Shown one piece after another: positions 18,895 through 28,154 of a stretch of DNA of 64,000 nt (position 1 is the first letter of the stretch; each line of letters begins with the position of its first letter). The notes under the pieces were generated by a model, which made no database searches, was not told the origin of the DNA, and saw only the letters and a program-made list of their open reading frames with translations. Both the position numbers and the translations under genes were made by a program. Source of the DNA: Salinispirillum marinum (lineage in GTDB: Bacteria; Pseudomonadota; Gammaproteobacteria; Pseudomonadales; Natronospirillaceae); the NCBI RefSeq assembly GCF_042651565.1, contig NZ_JBHSDF010000004.1, one strand, 5' to 3'.

Positions 18895-21231
18895 TTAATC
18901 CTCAACTTTCCAACGCGTGGCATTTTGCTCCAACTCGCGTGCGGTGCTGCGTAAACGTTCGCTTTCCGCCGCATTCTTCTCGGCTTGTTCTTGCGAATGA
19001 CGGGAACTGTCGAAAGATTGTTCCAGTACGTTTGCCAGCTTCCCGGTCATCGTACTTTGTTCATTGGATACCTGCAAAATATCCTCACTCGCCCGCACAA
19101 TGGCGTCGAGTGATCCGCCAATAGTTTGTAATGCTTGCTGCGAGGCTTGTGCAGTACTCTCCAAGGTTTCCGAGCGCTCTTGTTCTGCTGACATCATGGC
19201 CTGTGCGCGCTCTGTATTGGTCAATAGGCCATCAATGATGGTTTGAATTTCGTCTGTGGCACCCCGCGAACGCTGCGCCAGGTTTCGCACTTCATCGGCT
19301 ACTACAGCGAAACCACGGCCATGATCCCCCGCCCGCGCCGCTTCTATGGCCGCGTTCAGCGCCAGCAAATTGGTTTGTTCGGCTATGTTTGAAATCACAT
19401 CCAGTACGTGGCGAATTTGTTCAAAGTCCTTCGCTAGGGTATTGATGGTATTGGCGGATTCACTCACGCCGCGCGCCATCTGATGCACTTCGGTAATAAC
19501 TTCTTGAATGGTTTGCGTACTGGACGATATATCATCCCGCGTGTTCATGGTGACTTGCGCCGTATTCTTAGCCTGCTCCGTTACGGTGCGCGCACTGTCA
19601 ACCATACCCGCTAACAGATCTTCAGCCGTTTGATTTCGTTGGTTTTGCAAGTTCAATTGCTTAAGCGTTTGTTCCGACCCTTCCGTCATCCCGGCGCAGG
19701 CGTTGCTGACCGTACTGGCCGCTTCACGGGTCAGTTTTACGGAATGCTGAATGTCTTCCAGTAATCGGTTAATCGCGGCCGAGATTTGTCCAAATTCATC
19801 GTTACCCTTTAACGGACTGCGCTGTGTTAGGTCATGATTGGCTTGAATGCCCAAAATTGCACCACGCAGCGTTGCCACCGGGCGACTGAACGAACGCGCC
19901 ATCCACAGGGCGGCTACGAAGGCCAACACCAACACCAACACCACAATACCCACCGCGTAGCCAATAACTTCATTGCGTAGAGTCGTACCGGCGGCCAGTG
20001 CTTCCGTAGCGTTTAGCTCGGTGATCAATGCCCACTGCGAGCCACCAAAACTCAGCGGCTCAAACGAACCAATGACTTGGTTACCCAGGGGGTTGTTGTA
20101 CAGAGCAATTCCACTGTTCCCCGCAATCGCCTGTTCGATACCGGAGCTATTCAAATTGACCAACCCGGACATGCTGTTGCGGGCAAGAATCTGTTGTTGC
20201 AAGTCGGCGTTCACTTGCAGTTGCGTCAGCGCCGTTTCCGGTGCTTCATCGAATTCGCGCTTGCTCGACAACAATAGGCCGTCTTGATTCACCAAATAGG
20301 TATCGCCGGTCTCCCCCAATCCCAGCGACGCTCGGTCGCCATTATTGGACAGGGTCGACTCCAACTGTTCCACCTGAATACGTGCGGCAAAAACACCCAA
20401 CATATCGCCTGTATCGGCATCGAAAATAGGTACCGCCATAAAGGCGTTCGGCAAGCCAAAACCGGGGGTATAGGGCGCAAAATCGACAAAGGCCGGTGCG
20501 CTGCTTGCATCTAACGTTAACGCTTGGTTAAACACCTGCTCCAACCCACTGCCCTGCACGATAGGGTGTGCCATGTTGATGCCGAAATCCGGCATTTTAT
20601 TCACCGAGTACACCACATCGCCATCGGTATTCAGCAGGTAGGCATCGGCAAATCCAAAGAAGTCTACGATGGCTTTGGCTTCCGGGTGAAATTCCCGGTG
20701 CGCCAATGTGTAACGCGAAGAATCACCGGGATCAATAATGTCGGCCCGTGATATCCAATCGGCATCGCCTTGGGTCAAATAGAAATATTGCAACACCAAG
20801 CGCGCTCGATCGATTTCCGTCCAGTAGGCCGCCGCATCGAAATCAGTTTCCGGTGAATACTCCCGTAAACGAGCGGCAAAACCGCTGTTCAGATAATCCA
20901 CCAGCTCGGCGGTCTCGGCCGCAACATCAGGCCGTTGTCGAACGACCGCATTCAATTGATAACCACGGTAACTGGAAGCAAAGGCGGCCATGGCACGTCG
21001 GCCTTGCGAGTTCGAGGCATAACCCGCCACCTGTTGTTGTAGGGTATTGAGGAAATCACTCAAGCGTTGCGATTGTGTAGCGCCAACGAGTTGCAAGCGC
21101 AATTCGGCCTGTTCGGAAAGCAGTTGCTGACCGGCACGAATACTGGTGGAACTGATCATCACACTGGCGGCCAGGGCAGCCATCAGTGATAGGGCTAAAA
21201 TTACGATGAGTAATTTTCGTTGTATGCTCAT
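18895..21231 (-). CDS. Methyl-accepting chemotaxis protein with Cache sensor
   Basis: This is a 778-residue chemoreceptor. TM1 is at about 8-28. A large periplasmic region (about 29-425) has Cache-like strands such as DAYLLNTDGDVVYSVNK and GDTYLVNQDGLLLSSKR, suggesting a double Cache preceded by a helical section. TM2 is at about 425-447, then HAMP and the MCP signalling domain with EQTNLLALNAAIEAARAGDH. Cache receptors commonly bind amino acids, amines or organic acids; the ligand here is unknown. The C-terminus (RWKVED) is not a CheR-binding pentapeptide. It is followed at 6 bp by the crotonase-fold gene. Confidence 0.93.
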   Translation of the reverse strand: MSIQRKLLIVILALSLMAALAASVMISSTSIRAGQQLLSEQAELRLQLVGATQSQRLSDFLNTLQQQVAGYASNSQGRRAMAAFASSYRGYQLNAVVRQRPDVAAETAELVDYLNSGFAARLREYSPETDFDAAAYWTEIDRARLVLQYFYLTQGDADWISRADIIDPGDSSRYTLAHREFHPEAKAIVDFFGFADAYLLNTDGDVVYSVNKMPDFGINMAHPIVQGSGLEQVFNQALTLDASSAPAFVDFAPYTPGFGLPNAFMAVPIFDADTGDMLGVFAARIQVEQLESTLSNNGDRASLGLGETGDTYLVNQDGLLLSSKREFDEAPETALTQLQVNADLQQQILARNSMSGLVNLNSSGIEQAIAGNSGIALYNNPLGNQVIGSFEPLSFGGSQWALITELNATEALAAGTTLRNEVIGYAVGIVVLVLVLAFVAALWMARSFSRPVATLRGAILGIQANHDLTQRSPLKGNDEFGQISAAINRLLEDIQHSVKLTREAASTVSNACAGMTEGSEQTLKQLNLQNQRNQTAEDLLAGMVDSARTVTEQAKNTAQVTMNTRDDISSSTQTIQEVITEVHQMARGVSESANTINTLAKDFEQIRHVLDVISNIAEQTNLLALNAAIEAARAGDHGRGFAVVADEVRNLAQRSRGATDEIQTIIDGLLTNTERAQAMMSAEQERSETLESTAQASQQALQTIGGSLDAIVRASEDILQVSNEQSTMTGKLANVLEQSFDSSRHSQEQAEKNAAESERLRSTARELEQNATRWKVED

Positions 21232-21586
21232 GTGTTACTACCTGCGCTGTGTGATGCTACCTGAGGCAAATCTGAGTCTTGTTCGCTCAGCTACTTTTTT
21301 ACAAGCAAGAACTTAGCCAAACAGGTTGCTCTTTATAGTTATATTTTTCTCTGGAGACCTGCGTTTAACGCTTCTTACACTGATAGTAGGAAAAGAATCA
21401 ACAAATCGCCATCGCACGCAGCCACCAATTGCGCAGTGTGCCGACTTTCACTTGACACGGCCAATGCCGGACACGCATAGACTATGTGAAATGTGTATAG
21501 GGTGATGTACAGCAGGCAGGTAAATTGCGGTCATGACCGGAGAGAAAAACGCCCTTCCATGGGCAACGATAGCAACATCAGAACGC
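21232..21586. other. Intergenic region between beta-amylase and chemoreceptor genes
   Basis: These 355 bp lie between two minus-strand genes. The beta-amylase terminator sits at the right end. The rest should hold the chemoreceptor promoter. A sequence TAAAG...GGCTAAG on the minus strand faintly resembles a flagellar sigma28 site, but its spacing is wrong and I do not call it. I saw no open reading frame of note. Confidence 0.5.
21544..21566 (-). terminator. Rho-independent terminator of the beta-amylase gene
   Basis: Reading the minus strand, TGCCC and GGGCG arms enclose a 6-nt loop and are followed by TTTTT. It begins about 20 bp after the beta-amylase stop codon. The stem is short, so it is a modest terminator. 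Confidence 0.55.
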
Positions 21587-23326
21587 CTAGAAACTCCCTG
21601 CACTGTTGACCAATGATCCAACACCACCGGTTTGCACGGCGTTGTTTGCCCCGCCTTGCCACTGAACGCCGGCCGAGGGATCAGCGTTTTCGCGCTTCAC
21701 ACACTTCCATTCAATGGCGGTATTGGTAGGGAGATCGTTCAGAGTAGATTGCCATGTCGGGTAGTTGGTAGCCCCGAGCAGCACGCCATTCGCGACATTC
21801 CAGCTTCCGAGTTCAGGGATATTTCCCACCACATAGACACTCTGTCCCCAATACGTTGAGCCGTTTTGGCAGGTGAAGGTGACGGATGCACCACTGCCCG
21901 AAGCAGGCGCTTTAAAGTTTTGAATGAACTGCGCGTACCGGTTGCGGCCCGTGGTATTTTCCGTGACATTGCTCACCCGCAGAACGGTCAATCCGTTGTA
22001 GCTGGTCCAAGTAAAAGCATTCTCAATGTTGTTCCAACCCGTATCGGTTTGAACGCCGCCAGCCAAGGCATTTTCACCCTTCAGATCCACACCCAGAGCA
22101 CCGGCCGCATCACCGACCCAGAATACCAAGTCTTGTGCGCGTGAATACGCCAACGAACCGCCATCATAGTCCTGGTTGTTCATTTCCAATGCAGTGAAAT
22201 GCAACACCACATTGCGACTTTGGTCGCTGCCTGTTTGTGTCGTGCTGATGATGCTGTTGTAGCCATGGCCGGTTGCCGGACTCGTGAGATCAACATCGGT
22301 CGGAATCAAGCCGGCCGTAATTTCCGGCACCCGGCGCACGCTGGCACTGGGGTTACCAATTTGCCAATGCAAACCAGGAATTTTCATGCCTAATTCAATG
22401 TCGTTCATTGCACCATCAAACCCGGCCATGGCCGCATTGATCATACGTGTTCCATGCCCTGTTAGAGACTCGTGATACCAGCGAATAAAGTCTCGACCAT
22501 ATTGGGTATACAAGTGGTCTTGGTTGTTGAAGAAGAAGTCCACATTCGAGGGCGGGTTGATCTGGCTCCACTGCGTGAGTGTTGTACCCCAAGCATTGTT
22601 CACCGCCGCCAACGAGCTGTATTGGTCTTCCGCCCAATCGCGAAAATCATTCACCGCTAAGGTGCCGTAGGCTTGCAACGTACCGCGATTCGGGTATTGA
22701 GCGCGCCAATCATAGCCATCGTGCTGATTGTAGGAGGGATAGCGCAACTCACCGGCTGGCCCCATGCTGATATTAAGCTCGATGATGTCATCGGCCAGAT
22801 GCGCATAGCGCGCTTCAAATGCAGCCATGAATTCAACGTATTGGTTTAGGACATACTGGTCCGCCCACAGCGATACCGTTTCGTACGAATAATTTCCTAA
22901 CTCGCTGTAGTAACGTAGGTCGTTTTCACTAATACCGGGGTTTGCATTCGCCGCTTGGCTCCAAAACCAACTGGGAATTGGGATGTTGCAGTCGTCACCG
23001 ACGTTTCCACCGCACTGGTGAAACGACATAATGGGCACAATTTTCAGGCCCGCATTCAGAATGGTGGCGAACTTTTGGTCATAGTATGACCAATCAAACT
23101 GGTTGTCTCCGGCCCCTTCAACTTTACCCCACCAAACGTCTACGGAAATGCCGTCAAGACCATAACCGGCGGCCTCATTTAATTGCCATTGAAAGGCATT
23201 CCATTGGTTTTGCGTGGTGATTTCCAACGGTGCCATTGCGTTCACCGTTTGTGCTTGATCGGCCATGGCCGATAAGGAAAGAGCGAAGGCTGCGCCTGCG
23301 ATGGTGAGATTGAACTTAAGCATCAT
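21587..23326 (-). CDS. Exported beta-amylase (GH14) with C-terminal CBM20
   Basis: This is a 579-residue secreted enzyme that releases beta-maltose from non-reducing ends of starch. A signal peptide (about 1-22) is followed by the GH14 barrel: GISVDVWWGKVEG, IMSFHQCGGNVGDDCNIPIP, the acid Glu193 in GPAGELRYPSYN and the base Glu418 in KGENAL. Residues about 475-579 form a CBM20 starch-binding domain (VYVVGNIPELGSWN). The architecture matches the Bacillus-type bacterial beta-amylases. Cys residues in CQCGGN..C and the CBM suggest disulfides. It stands alone, with its own terminator and no glycan transporter or other amylase nearby. Either of two adjacent ATGs may start it. Confidence 0.95.
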   Translation of the reverse strand: MMLKFNLTIAGAAFALSLSAMADQAQTVNAMAPLEITTQNQWNAFQWQLNEAAGYGLDGISVDVWWGKVEGAGDNQFDWSYYDQKFATILNAGLKIVPIMSFHQCGGNVGDDCNIPIPSWFWSQAANANPGISENDLRYYSELGNYSYETVSLWADQYVLNQYVEFMAAFEARYAHLADDIIELNISMGPAGELRYPSYNQHDGYDWRAQYPNRGTLQAYGTLAVNDFRDWAEDQYSSLAAVNNAWGTTLTQWSQINPPSNVDFFFNNQDHLYTQYGRDFIRWYHESLTGHGTRMINAAMAGFDGAMNDIELGMKIPGLHWQIGNPSASVRRVPEITAGLIPTDVDLTSPATGHGYNSIISTTQTGSDQSRNVVLHFTALEMNNQDYDGGSLAYSRAQDLVFWVGDAAGALGVDLKGENALAGGVQTDTGWNNIENAFTWTSYNGLTVLRVSNVTENTTGRNRYAQFIQNFKAPASGSGASVTFTCQNGSTYWGQSVYVVGNIPELGSWNVANGVLLGATNYPTWQSTLNDLPTNTAIEWKCVKRENADPSAGVQWQGGANNAVQTGGVGSLVNSAGSF

Positions 23327-23676
23327 GATTTACCTATGTCGTACTTATCTTGTTGTTTTTATCAGCACGACTACGGTAAATGATGGGCGATTTCAGACAA
23401 GGTTGAAGGGGGCGGGGTTTTTAATTTCGGTGGCGGTGGAAGAAAGGTGGGATTGGCCTCCACCGTAGGGGTTGAATAAAAATTGAACAACGCTCAAGAA
23501 TCAGATTATTCATACTTTGTTGGGTGGAGTGTCGATTGATCGGCCATACATTTTAGGGATAGCCGTTTTAATTGGCGTAGGTGTGGGCGTAGGGATTTGC
23601 CTCAAGGCGCGACTCCCGGCCTGCCGTGGAGCGCCGGAGGCAGATCCCTGCGCCCGCACCGAGAGCCAGCCCTGAA
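23327..23676. other. Intergenic region upstream of beta-amylase, with REP-like hairpin
   Basis: These 350 bp hold the beta-amylase promoter region (right of 23326 on the minus strand), for which I find no clear sigma70 boxes, and the long hairpin at 23577-23659 listed separately. The open frames across it are low-complexity shadows of the hairpin. Confidence 0.5.
23577..23659 (+). repeat. GTAG-headed long imperfect hairpin (REP-like element)
   Basis: GTAG (23577-23580) is directly followed by a 23-nt arm (23581-23603). That arm pairs with 23637-23659 with only three non-Watson-Crick positions, all of which become G-U pairs in plus-strand RNA and A-C mismatches in minus-strand RNA. Inside it, GGCGC (23606-23610) pairs with GCGCC (23631-23635), and TCC/CGGC pairs with GCCG/GGA, leaving a tiny loop. 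A GTAG head next to a stem is the hallmark of REP elements mobilised by RAYT transposases. It starts 18 bp beyond the stop of the minus-strand chemoreceptor gene, but no T-run follows on either strand, so it is not a classic terminator. Confidence 0.6.
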
Positions 23677-25572
23677 TTACGAAACCGTAAAACTGCCCGT
23701 TTTCGCATCCAAATCGGCCACCAAACCATGAATTTTACGGGTATTCTGCGCAATGGTTTGAATGGATTTCGAATCAGTATCCAACTGCTGGGCAATGCTG
23801 TCCATCTCCTGGCTCATGTGGCGAGCTGTGGCAGCGACCTCATTCACCGAGCTGGCCATCTCGGTCGATGCCTCGGAACTGGTTTGTGCATGCGCCTCAA
23901 TATCGCGAATGGCTTCCTCTGCTTCAGTACTGTATTGCTCAATAACATCCAACTGCTTCAAGCCGACTTGCATGGTTTCGATAGCCGCTTTGGTCGACTG
24001 TTGAATTTTGCTGACATCTTCCTCGATTTTGCCGGTCGCACTTACCGTACGCTCCGCCAAGCTGCGCACTTCATCCGCCACCACCGAGAAACCCCGCCCG
24101 GCTTCACCTGCACGCGCCGCCTCGATCGCCGCGTTGAGCGCCAGCAAATTGGTTTGCTGCGCCAAACCGTTAATCATCAACACCACATTATCGATATTCC
24201 GCGACAGGTCACCCAAATCATCCAACCGTTTGCCGGTATCAGTTACCACGGCCACGGTCTCTTTCAGACTGTTCGACAGTGAATTGATGGTGTTGGCGCC
24301 ACGGCGCGCCGACTCATAGGTTTCACGCGACTGTTCGCTCAATGTATTGGTACTGCCCGCAATGCTCTCTATGGTCATGGAAATTTCTTCGGTAGATGCC
24401 GCCAGCGAACTGGTTTGCTCGGTCACCGATTGATTACTGCGGGCCATATTCGATACCGCATTATCCAACTCGGTCACCATAGCGTTCACATCTCGCGTCA
24501 CCTTTACCACGCCCCCGACCACGGCACCTAAATCCGTGGTCATGTCATTCACGCTGCTGCTCAGAGCGTCAAATTCATCATTGCGCGCGGTGTTTACGGG
24601 TAACCTTGCGGTTAAGTCACCCGCACGGACTTTATTCAAGTCGCTCATGATGTGTTGCAAGACAGATCCAACGCTCCAACCTATCCATACCATCATGCCA
24701 ATCACCAAGGCGGTAATGGCTAAGCTAAACGCTATTAGCGTAGTACGAGCCTGTTGCGAACTCGCACTTGCCGCATCTTGCGCTTGCGCCACCAAGGCAC
24801 GGATATGCTCGGAAGTAACATCACGCTGAGCGCCAAACTGTGCTAACGCAGAACGAAAGCTGTCCCGAGCCGAAACCACCTGCGCGCTCAAGCGGGTGTA
24901 CTCGGTCACAGCGACGCGATACGCCGACACGAATTCGCCAAACCGCTCGCGCAAGTTGAGTTGATCGATGCGTTGTTCAAAATCCGCAAACCGCTCATTA
25001 AAGGTGGCTAGGTTTCCTTCGGTAGGTTCGAAGATGTAATTGCGCTCTGCCTCACGCACCGCTACGAAGGATTGGCGCACAATGGCCAGAAAAGATATAC
25101 GTTGCAGCAAGTCTTGTCCCAAGGTATCAATGGTACCTTGCTGCCCCGAAGACGAGGTAAAGCCAACCCGTTGTTCCACGGTTAGCAGCGCATTGAGTTG
25201 TGTGAGGTAGTTGTCGAGCAAACGCTCGGTGTCCTGCAACAACGTTTGTGCCTGAGCATCTGTTACACGCGCTTGGTCCGCTGCAAGGTTGACCCGAAAC
25301 ACTTCGCCTTGGCTCGACACTTGATTTATGAAGGTGCTAACCGACTCGTCCGTTACATTGCGGAGATCATCCGACCACCCCATCAATGCCATCGAAAGGG
25401 CATCAATATGGCTATTGACACTGGTCAGCGTTTGCAATTCCTGTCGCGTATTATCGAGGGAGCGTAGCCCGGAATAGGCCACACTCGACAACACGCCGAA
25501 ACCGCATACAGCAGCCACCAAAAGGAGAATTAACCGAACACGAAAACTCAAGTTAGCCAAGCGCATAAGCAT
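23677..25572 (-). CDS. Methyl-accepting chemotaxis protein (helical sensor)
   Basis: This is a 631-residue chemoreceptor. TM1 is at about 12-32, a ~235-residue helical periplasmic domain follows, TM2 is at about 270-292 (LIAFSLAITALVIGMMVWIG), then HAMP (about 293-345) and the MCP signalling domain with QQTNLLALNAAIEAARAGEA. The sensor has the size and helicity of 4HB or HBM modules and differs from the other receptors here. The stop codon is next to the REP-like hairpin. Ligand unknown. ATG 25572 or the ATG two codons later may be used. Confidence 0.92.
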   Translation of the reverse strand: MLMRLANLSFRVRLILLLVAAVCGFGVLSSVAYSGLRSLDNTRQELQTLTSVNSHIDALSMALMGWSDDLRNVTDESVSTFINQVSSQGEVFRVNLAADQARVTDAQAQTLLQDTERLLDNYLTQLNALLTVEQRVGFTSSSGQQGTIDTLGQDLLQRISFLAIVRQSFVAVREAERNYIFEPTEGNLATFNERFADFEQRIDQLNLRERFGEFVSAYRVAVTEYTRLSAQVVSARDSFRSALAQFGAQRDVTSEHIRALVAQAQDAASASSQQARTTLIAFSLAITALVIGMMVWIGWSVGSVLQHIMSDLNKVRAGDLTARLPVNTARNDEFDALSSSVNDMTTDLGAVVGGVVKVTRDVNAMVTELDNAVSNMARSNQSVTEQTSSLAASTEEISMTIESIAGSTNTLSEQSRETYESARRGANTINSLSNSLKETVAVVTDTGKRLDDLGDLSRNIDNVVLMINGLAQQTNLLALNAAIEAARAGEAGRGFSVVADEVRSLAERTVSATGKIEEDVSKIQQSTKAAIETMQVGLKQLDVIEQYSTEAEEAIRDIEAHAQTSSEASTEMASSVNEVAATARHMSQEMDSIAQQLDTDSKSIQTIAQNTRKIHGLVADLDAKTGSFTVS

Positions 25573-25666
25573 CTACTCATTATTAGTGTTGCGTCAGTGC
25601 CAACCGACTCAACAGACCTTTATGGGCGATCTTACGTCTTGGCTGCTTGACTGCACGCGAGGCGTT

Positions 25667-26188
25667 TTACAACGATGCAGCCGACCGAGACGCTTGATCG
25701 TACAACCCCGAGAGCGCGCGCAAGGTGCTGGCGATTTCAGACAATTCAGCAGGGGCAAAACCCAATTGCTTTAAGGAACTGACCAAACAACGCTCTCGGT
25801 TTTCTTTGTACCGAAGGCAGAATTTCTCGCCTTCTTCCGTGGTGGAATAAAAAATTTCCTTACCCTGCTTTACGCCTTTCACCAAATTCTGCTTCGCTAA
25901 TTTCTTCACAGAATAGGTGATGGTGTGCGTATCTTCCACGTTCAATACAAAACAAATATCCGCAATGCGCTTCGCGCGTTCCCGGTGATTAATGTTGTGC
26001 ACCACGAGAACGTCCAGCGGCGCCATATCATAAGCACCACTGGATTTTGCACAGTGCATCATCCACCGGTTAAATGAGTTATTAGCAATGATTAAGCCAA
26101 ACTCATATTCACTGAGTGAAGCCCCTTTCTCCGACACCAAATGCGATGACGAAACGATGGGGACCGGTGGAAGCAGTTGATCAGGCAT
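25667..26188 (-). CDS. MarR-like winged-helix transcriptional regulator
   Basis: This is a 173-residue DNA-binding protein. The core ADICFVLNVEDTHTITYSVK then LVKGVKQGKEIFYSTTEEGE is a MarR-type recognition helix plus wing. The ATG follows AGGAGA, 13 bp after the dctM stop, so it is the last gene of the TRAP-1 operon and probably controls it and the divergent pxpABC genes, whose intergenic region has a strong dyad. The effector is presumably the transported compound. That regulatory link is inference. Confidence 0.8.
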   Translation of the reverse strand: MPDQLLPPVPIVSSSHLVSEKGASLSEYEFGLIIANNSFNRWMMHCAKSSGAYDMAPLDVLVVHNINHRERAKRIADICFVLNVEDTHTITYSVKKLAKQNLVKGVKQGKEIFYSTTEEGEKFCLRYKENRERCLVSSLKQLGFAPAELSEIASTLRALSGLYDQASRSAASL

Positions 26189-26201
26189 GAACGCGTATCT
26201 C

Positions 26202-27509
26202 CTAATTTCGGCTCATTTCGGCCGGCAGCGCCGTCACAATCTCCGGAAACACAGTAATCAGTACGATACCCAAGCCGATGATCAGGAAGAACGGTAACGC
26301 TGCGCGGGCCACATAAAGAATGTTTTTTCCCGTGAGAGCTTGTAGCACAAATAGGTTGAACCCAACGGGTGGGGTTATCTGCGCCATCTCTACAACCAAC
26401 ACAATGTATATACCGAACCACAACAGATCAATCCCCGCGGCCGAAACCATCGGTAGAATAATGGACGTGGTGAGCAAAACTACTGAAATACCATCCAAGA
26501 AACAGCCAAGAATGATGAACAGAATGGTCAAATACACCAGCAGCATGATGGGTGACAAACCCAAACCATCAATCATCGACACCAGTGTCCGCGGTATGCC
26601 CAAAAACGCCATAGCAACGGTTAGGAAATGCGCCGCGATCAATATCAGTGCGATCATACACGAGGTTTTTACGGCTCCCATTAAACTATCTAGGAACGCC
26701 TTTCTGTTCAAACTGCCGGACAACGCCGCCAAGATCAGCGAGCCAAAAACCCCAACCGCTGCCGCTTCCGTCGTCGTGGCATAACCACCATAGATCGAAC
26801 CCAACACAAAAGTAATTAAACCCAGGATAGGCAACAAATAACGTAAGGCAACGAACCGATCACGCCACGTAAACTGATCATCTGACTTAATTTTTCGGGC
26901 ATCTTTATTGATCATTGACCAGGCTATCGTATACAACATAAACAGCCCCAGCAGCATCAAGCCAGGAATCGCTGCCGCTATAAATAAGCGCGCGATACTC
27001 ACTTCTGCGGCCACCCCGTATACGATCAGGATGATACTCGGTGGAATCAACAAGCCAAGGGTTCCTGAACCTGCCAAGGTAGCAATCGACATCCGTTCAC
27101 TGTAACCACGACGCTTCAACTCCGGCAGTGTCATCCGACCGATCGTCGCGGCCGTTGCAGCCGAGGAACCTGAAACCGCAGCAAACAAACCACAACTCAA
27201 GATATTCACATGCAGCAGGCTGCCTGGTAGTTTGCTTAGCCAAGGTGTTAGGCCCTTGAACAGATCTTCTGAAAGCCGGGTTCGAAACAGTATCTCACCC
27301 ATCCATATAAACAGGGGCAATGCCGTCAGTGACCACTTTGATGCACTTGACCACGCACTGGACGCAAAAATCAGCCCGTATACATCCGAGCCATAAAGAA
27401 TGATGCCCACTAAGGCCACCAACATCAGGGACAGCGACACCCAAAACCCAAGCGCCAACAGGCCAAGCATCAATGCCGCTAATAAAATTCCAATCGTTAT
27501 GGTATCCAC
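26202..27509 (-). CDS. TRAP transporter large membrane subunit (DctM type), system 1
   Basis: This is a 435-residue DctM-family permease with about 12 membrane spans, the ion-coupled transport subunit of a TRAP system. Family blocks are SGSSAATAATIGRMTLPELKR, GLLIPPSIILIVYG and ITPPVGFNLFVLQA. It starts with GTG 27509, which overlaps the dctQ stop by one base (TAGTG), behind GGAG. It works with the DctQ and DctP proteins encoded just upstream. Solute specificity lies in DctP. Confidence 0.93.
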   Translation of the reverse strand: MDTITIGILLAALMLGLLALGFWVSLSLMLVALVGIILYGSDVYGLIFASSAWSSASKWSLTALPLFIWMGEILFRTRLSEDLFKGLTPWLSKLPGSLLHVNILSCGLFAAVSGSSAATAATIGRMTLPELKRRGYSERMSIATLAGSGTLGLLIPPSIILIVYGVAAEVSIARLFIAAAIPGLMLLGLFMLYTIAWSMINKDARKIKSDDQFTWRDRFVALRYLLPILGLITFVLGSIYGGYATTTEAAAVGVFGSLILAALSGSLNRKAFLDSLMGAVKTSCMIALILIAAHFLTVAMAFLGIPRTLVSMIDGLGLSPIMLLVYLTILFIILGCFLDGISVVLLTTSIILPMVSAAGIDLLWFGIYIVLVVEMAQITPPVGFNLFVLQALTGKNILYVARAALPFFLIIGLGIVLITVFPEIVTALPAEMSRN

Positions 27510-28060
27510 TACTTTTGCTCCACGGTGGTGGCGGAATCCGTCAACTGATTCAGATCTTCCATCTCATCATCCAAGCCTTGATAAGTAGGCTTGCCGTTCC
27601 GAATCGTGTGGACCAACTCGTCCAACACCGCAATATTGAAAATGACCGCACCGACCGCAACTGGTACCTGAGGAATCCAAAGATCGACCCTGACATAGCC
27701 AAGGCTCTTCTCATCAAACACCCACGACTCCCAGACCATGAAGATCAGCCAATACGACATGAACGTCGCTAAGGCCAACCCCACTACCAAAACGGCGATT
27801 TCTTGTACTTTCCGGGCCTTAGGGCTGAAATTATGAATCAGGATATTGACACGAATGTGCCCACCCACTTTTAAGGTATAAGCCAAGCCTAAGAAACTGG
27901 ATGCGGCGAGAAAATACCCGGAAAAATCCTCAGTAGAGGGAACGATGATGTTAAACCAGCGTCCGATCACCTGCGCCATGATCAGCACGGCGATAGCGAC
28001 GACAAAGAGCCCCGCTATGAGCCCTGAACCTAGATATAGGTTGTCTAGAAACTTGCGCAT
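27509..28060 (-). CDS. TRAP transporter small membrane subunit (DctQ type), system 1
   Basis: This is a 183-residue, four-span DctQ protein that scaffolds the large subunit. The block RWFNIIVPSTEDFSGYFLAA and the loop LKVGGHIRVNILIHNF are typical. A strong ribosome site (AAGGGGG) precedes ATG 28060. Its stop overlaps the dctM start, and it is separated from dctP by a 94-bp gap with a hairpin. Confidence 0.9.
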   Translation of the reverse strand: MRKFLDNLYLGSGLIAGLFVVAIAVLIMAQVIGRWFNIIVPSTEDFSGYFLAASSFLGLAYTLKVGGHIRVNILIHNFSPKARKVQEIAVLVVGLALATFMSYWLIFMVWESWVFDEKSLGYVRVDLWIPQVPVAVGAVIFNIAVLDELVHTIRNGKPTYQGLDDEMEDLNQLTDSATTVEQK

Positions 28061-28117
28061 AAATACCCCCTTCGTTTATACGCTGGGCCGCAAAGTGCAA
28101 CCCTGACAGTCAAAATA

Positions 28118-28139
28118 GGCGACCCCTTAAGAGGTCGCC
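28118..28139 (-). terminator. Hairpin between dctP and dctQ (system 1)
   Basis: GGCGACC (28118-28124) pairs with GGTCGCC (28133-28139) around an 8-nt centre that is itself nearly palindromic. On the minus strand it is followed by TATTTTG, a weak U-tract. It lies 16 bp after the dctP stop. A leaky terminator or 3'-end stabiliser here would give more binding protein than membrane subunits. Confidence 0.6.
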
Positions 28140-28154
28140 CGATGCTTGGCGCAT

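Noticed and set aside
21340..21400. Possible sigma28 promoter for the Cache chemoreceptor
   Set aside because: The -35-like TAAAG and -10-like GGCTAAG are present but the spacing and core do not fit the consensus.
23577..23659. Integron attC site or intrinsic terminator as explanation for the long hairpin
   Set aside because: No attC core sites (RYYYAAC/GTTRRRY) at the ends, no integron cassettes, and no T-run on either strand.
23568..23795. 75-aa minus-strand frame over the REP-like hairpin
   Set aside because: It is read through the palindrome and the end of the chemoreceptor gene; no family pattern.
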